Shown one piece after another: positions 61,444-64,000 of a stretch of 64,000 nucleotides of DNA. The notes under the pieces are model-generated. The model was not told where the DNA came from. It saw nothing but the letters and a program-made list of their open reading frames with translations, and did not search any database. Both the position numbers and the translations under genes were made by a program. Origin of the DNA: Toxotes chatareus (Eukaryota; Chordata; Actinopteri; Toxotidae); NCBI GenBank assembly GCA_016801885.1, contig CM028888.1, forward strand, positions 7,238,501 to 7,302,500, read 5' to 3'. Each line of letters opens with the position of its first letter. Within the stretch, counting starts at the first letter, position 1.

Positions 61444-64000
61444 GATTGTTTTTGTACGGCAAGCTGGATGTCCAAAAGACAAGGCACCTTTTTGAAGGCG
61501 CAGTAACAAAGCAATGAGGGCTGCTGGGAGCATCCTTAATAACTCAATAGATAAGATATATAGATAACTTATTCTGTTAACTTACAATAGAAAATATAAT
61601 AGAATCTATAATTTTTATAATAATTTATATATAATATAATTTGTTGACAGTAAAAATCATATAGAATAACAGCCTTCAGCTGTGATCCTTAAAGACATAT
61701 TCTTTAAGGATCACAGCTAACCCTTTACCACATGCACACAGTTACATTAACCAAAGATACAGGAGTCAGGATGGGGTGCTAATGGTTTTATTATTTTGAT
61801 ATTAAAATCAATAAACATAATCAGACTATTGTGGTTACAAGCAAAGCTGTGGTACCAACTCCTGGCTGATACAACAGAGAAAGAATTGTTTAAAAAAAAA
61901 AGAGAGAAGAAAGAAAGAAAGAAAAAGAAAGAGAGAGGCACAATAACACGACAGAGATTCAGGGCAGATGTCTGCAGGATGTGGAGCAGCCAGAGACAAA
62001 AACTGTCAGAAGCTCTGAAACAGAATGAGTTGTTACAGTACAAACCAAAAAAAAAAAAAAACATTTTTTACATTTTCATGCCTGTGCATAAAGCCACCCA
62101 TTGTGCCTCCAAGAAAAAAAGAATACAATGTAAAACAAAAAGAAAAAGTTAGTTAAAACAAAAACCCAGCACAACATTTATTACACAACATAAATATAAC
62201 AACTGTCAAGATATTGTATTTGAACAGGCATATATGTGAACTACAAATATAGATGTCATTGCTAAAGAGAGGATCAAGTTAGTTTCAGCAGGATACACTT
62301 TCTGCAGGTTTTGCTTCTTTATGAAATTATAATCACCAAGAGATCTATTATAGAGCACTTAGCAATGAAGTATAGCCTTCCTACTGAGACTGGTGAGAGG
62401 AACACACACAGGACTAACTACAGAAAGATCCCATGCTGTTGATCTAGTCAAATAAGTTACCATACAAGACCAGAAGCATCATAACAATGGCATGTAGTTG
62501 TGGAGCTCAGAATGACCGATACCTCCCACATCCTCTACATGTTTGGACTTGAATGGATTTCCTATAAAATCTTCTTACTGTCTGTCGTTATTATCAAAAG
62601 TGAAAAGAAAAGAAACAGAACAGATGTTTTAGGATAAACATTGTATTTCTGATAACTCTCTCTCTCCATGCATTTTGGCAAGTCTGGAAGGAGATGTAAA
62701 TCATTGCTGTGTTGGATGATGAGTTGGACGTGTGTAAAAGAGGGGTTTTGTTTCTTATTATCGAGGGTGGGTTGTTGTTGTTGTTTGATTTAGTAAGATC
62801 AGTCTGCAGAAGAGGAAATGAAACCCCTCCCCAACATTCATTGCAGAGGAGGGTGAGGGGTCTCTGCCCACCAGCCTTTAGTGACCCCTGGCTAATAATC
62901 AGGAGCTCCCTGACAAGACAACTGCGAACCAAAGCCCTTCTGAAAAAAAACCAAACAAACAAAAAAAGCACCCAGAAGGACCAAACATCTCTGGCGCAGT
63001 GGTGAAGTTTTCCCAGAAAAAATGATCAAATAACTATGACCAAATTTTCAAATTTCCCCGCCAAAGTTAGAGAGAGCAGGCGAGCCGACTCCTAGCCTGA
63101 GCTCCAAGGGTGCAGAGCACCCGAACCTCAGTCAAGAGTCATGACAAAGGAAGAGTTGTGTCAAGGTGAGGTTCTGTTTGCTGAGTCTTTGAGCCTGGTT
63201 AAGGGTTCTCCTGCCCCTTCTGACTGCATCAAACCTCCAATGACAGAACACTTCATGGGCTTCACAGACAACAATTACTCAAAGTCACAATGAAACTGCA
63301 GATCTGAGAGCATCTTGTTTCCTTTAACTGGCAGAACACTATGCAGACAAAGTACAAAATGGGTTGCTGAAGTACAGGAAGGCAAGAACAGACAAAATAA
63401 CAGAATTTGTAGTATTTCTTTGTGATTATTCCATCTTTCAAATTACTCCAATTACTTACAATGAAGTTTTGTCTATGGACAAATCTGCTGATGTTTTTCA
63501 TGTGTGGCTTTTAGCCTGTTAATCTTAGATTCAATCTGCACTAAGCCACCTGATTTTTAAAACATAGCTTCAGGGTGAAGTCACTGTGCTGTGCCAAAAA
63601 TTAGTCTGGCACATAACCTGATTCTACTGTGATTTTATTTTTGTAGCAATTAAACAACTGAGATATAAAATGATAACAACTGAGCTTTAGAGATGCTGGT
63701 AGGTGGCTGTTGTTACTTTTAGACAGATACTGGCTAGCTGTTTCCCCTTATTTCTAGTCTTTGTGCTAAACTAAATTGTCACCTTCAGATGAACAGTTAA
63801 AAATGTAAAAATATTAAGTTTACTGTCTTGTATGACAAAGACAGGCATGAAATCCTCACATTTGAGAAGCTCGAAACTGCTTCATTTTGCTCAAAAAATG
63901 ACTAAAAGGATGAATTCTCTGTCAATTCAACTTACCACTACAGCACTAAACTGATTTATTGTATTTATTTCTTTATTTCATTTCTAATTTCTCTTAATAA
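61444..64000. other. Region upstream of bnip1; possible 3' UTR of the next gene
   Basis: No coding exon recognised. The first few hundred bases should hold the bnip1 promoter. An AATAAA on the minus strand (61792..61787) would suit a gene transcribed leftward from beyond 64000. In human the gene before BNIP1 is CREBRF in the same orientation, and it has a long 3' UTR, so this could be crebrf 3' UTR. That is inference from synteny only. Confidence 0.25.
61678..61718. repeat. Perfect 18-bp hairpin, 5-nt loop
   Basis: agctgtgatccttaaaga (61678-61695) is followed by catat and its exact reverse complement (61701-61718). It lies about 235 bp upstream of the bnip1 ATG and about 70 bp from a minus-strand AATAAA. 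Confidence 0.9.

Noticed and set aside
61747..62152. Overlapping frames on both strands near 62 kb
   Set aside because: They derive from poly(A/T) and AGAA-rich low-complexity sequence.

Overview
This is nuclear DNA from a vertebrate, most likely a percomorph-type teleost fish. Genes are split by GT-AG introns, CA/TG microsatellites are frequent, and the interspersed repeats look like fish DNA transposons. Eight protein genes can be reconstructed exon by exon in a consistent reading frame, plus one broken coiled-coil gene. No tRNA, rRNA or CRISPR array was seen.

Layout. (1) 1-4300, + strand: a FAM111-family serine protease gene (650 aa model). (2) 4453-6821, +: crcp (RNA polymerase III subunit RPC9, 147 aa), starting about 180 bp after the fam111 poly(A) signal. 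(3) 9.7-17.6 kb, +: tpst1-like tyrosylprotein sulfotransferase; crcp-tpst1 adjacency is also known in human. (4) 18010-20056, -: a teleost multiple-tissue (TMT) opsin, 365 aa. (5) 21675-22871, -: a coiled-coil gene with one frameshift and one in-frame stop. (6) 24281-28.2 kb, -: htatsf1, head to head with (7) bod1 (28433-31449, +). bod1 intron 1 carries a decayed THAP-containing DNA transposon with a long internal palindrome. (8) 36165-40423, +: stc2 (stanniocalcin 2). (9) 42206-61443, -: bnip1/sec20, whose fourth intron (about 16 kb) is almost filled by one tandem satellite of about 75 bp units. (10) 61.5-64 kb: no coding exon recognised, possibly the 3' UTR of the next gene.

The genes are not a pathway. 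They are housekeeping or signalling genes in conserved vertebrate synteny: bod1-stc2-bnip1 matches human 5q35 order and relative orientation, without nkx2-5 between stc2 and bnip1. crcp serves Pol III transcription, htatsf1 spliceosome assembly and transcription elongation, bod1 chromosome bi-orientation, bnip1 Golgi-to-ER SNARE traffic, tpst1 secretory-pathway tyrosine sulfation, stc2 is a secreted glycoprotein, and the TMT opsin is a non-visual photoreceptor.

The most unusual structure is the satellite inside bnip1 intron 4 (about 42835-57978). It has roughly 190-200 units by length, a small palindrome in each unit, larger duplicated blocks within the array, diverged edge units that keep a different form, and a hAT-like insertion near its left edge.
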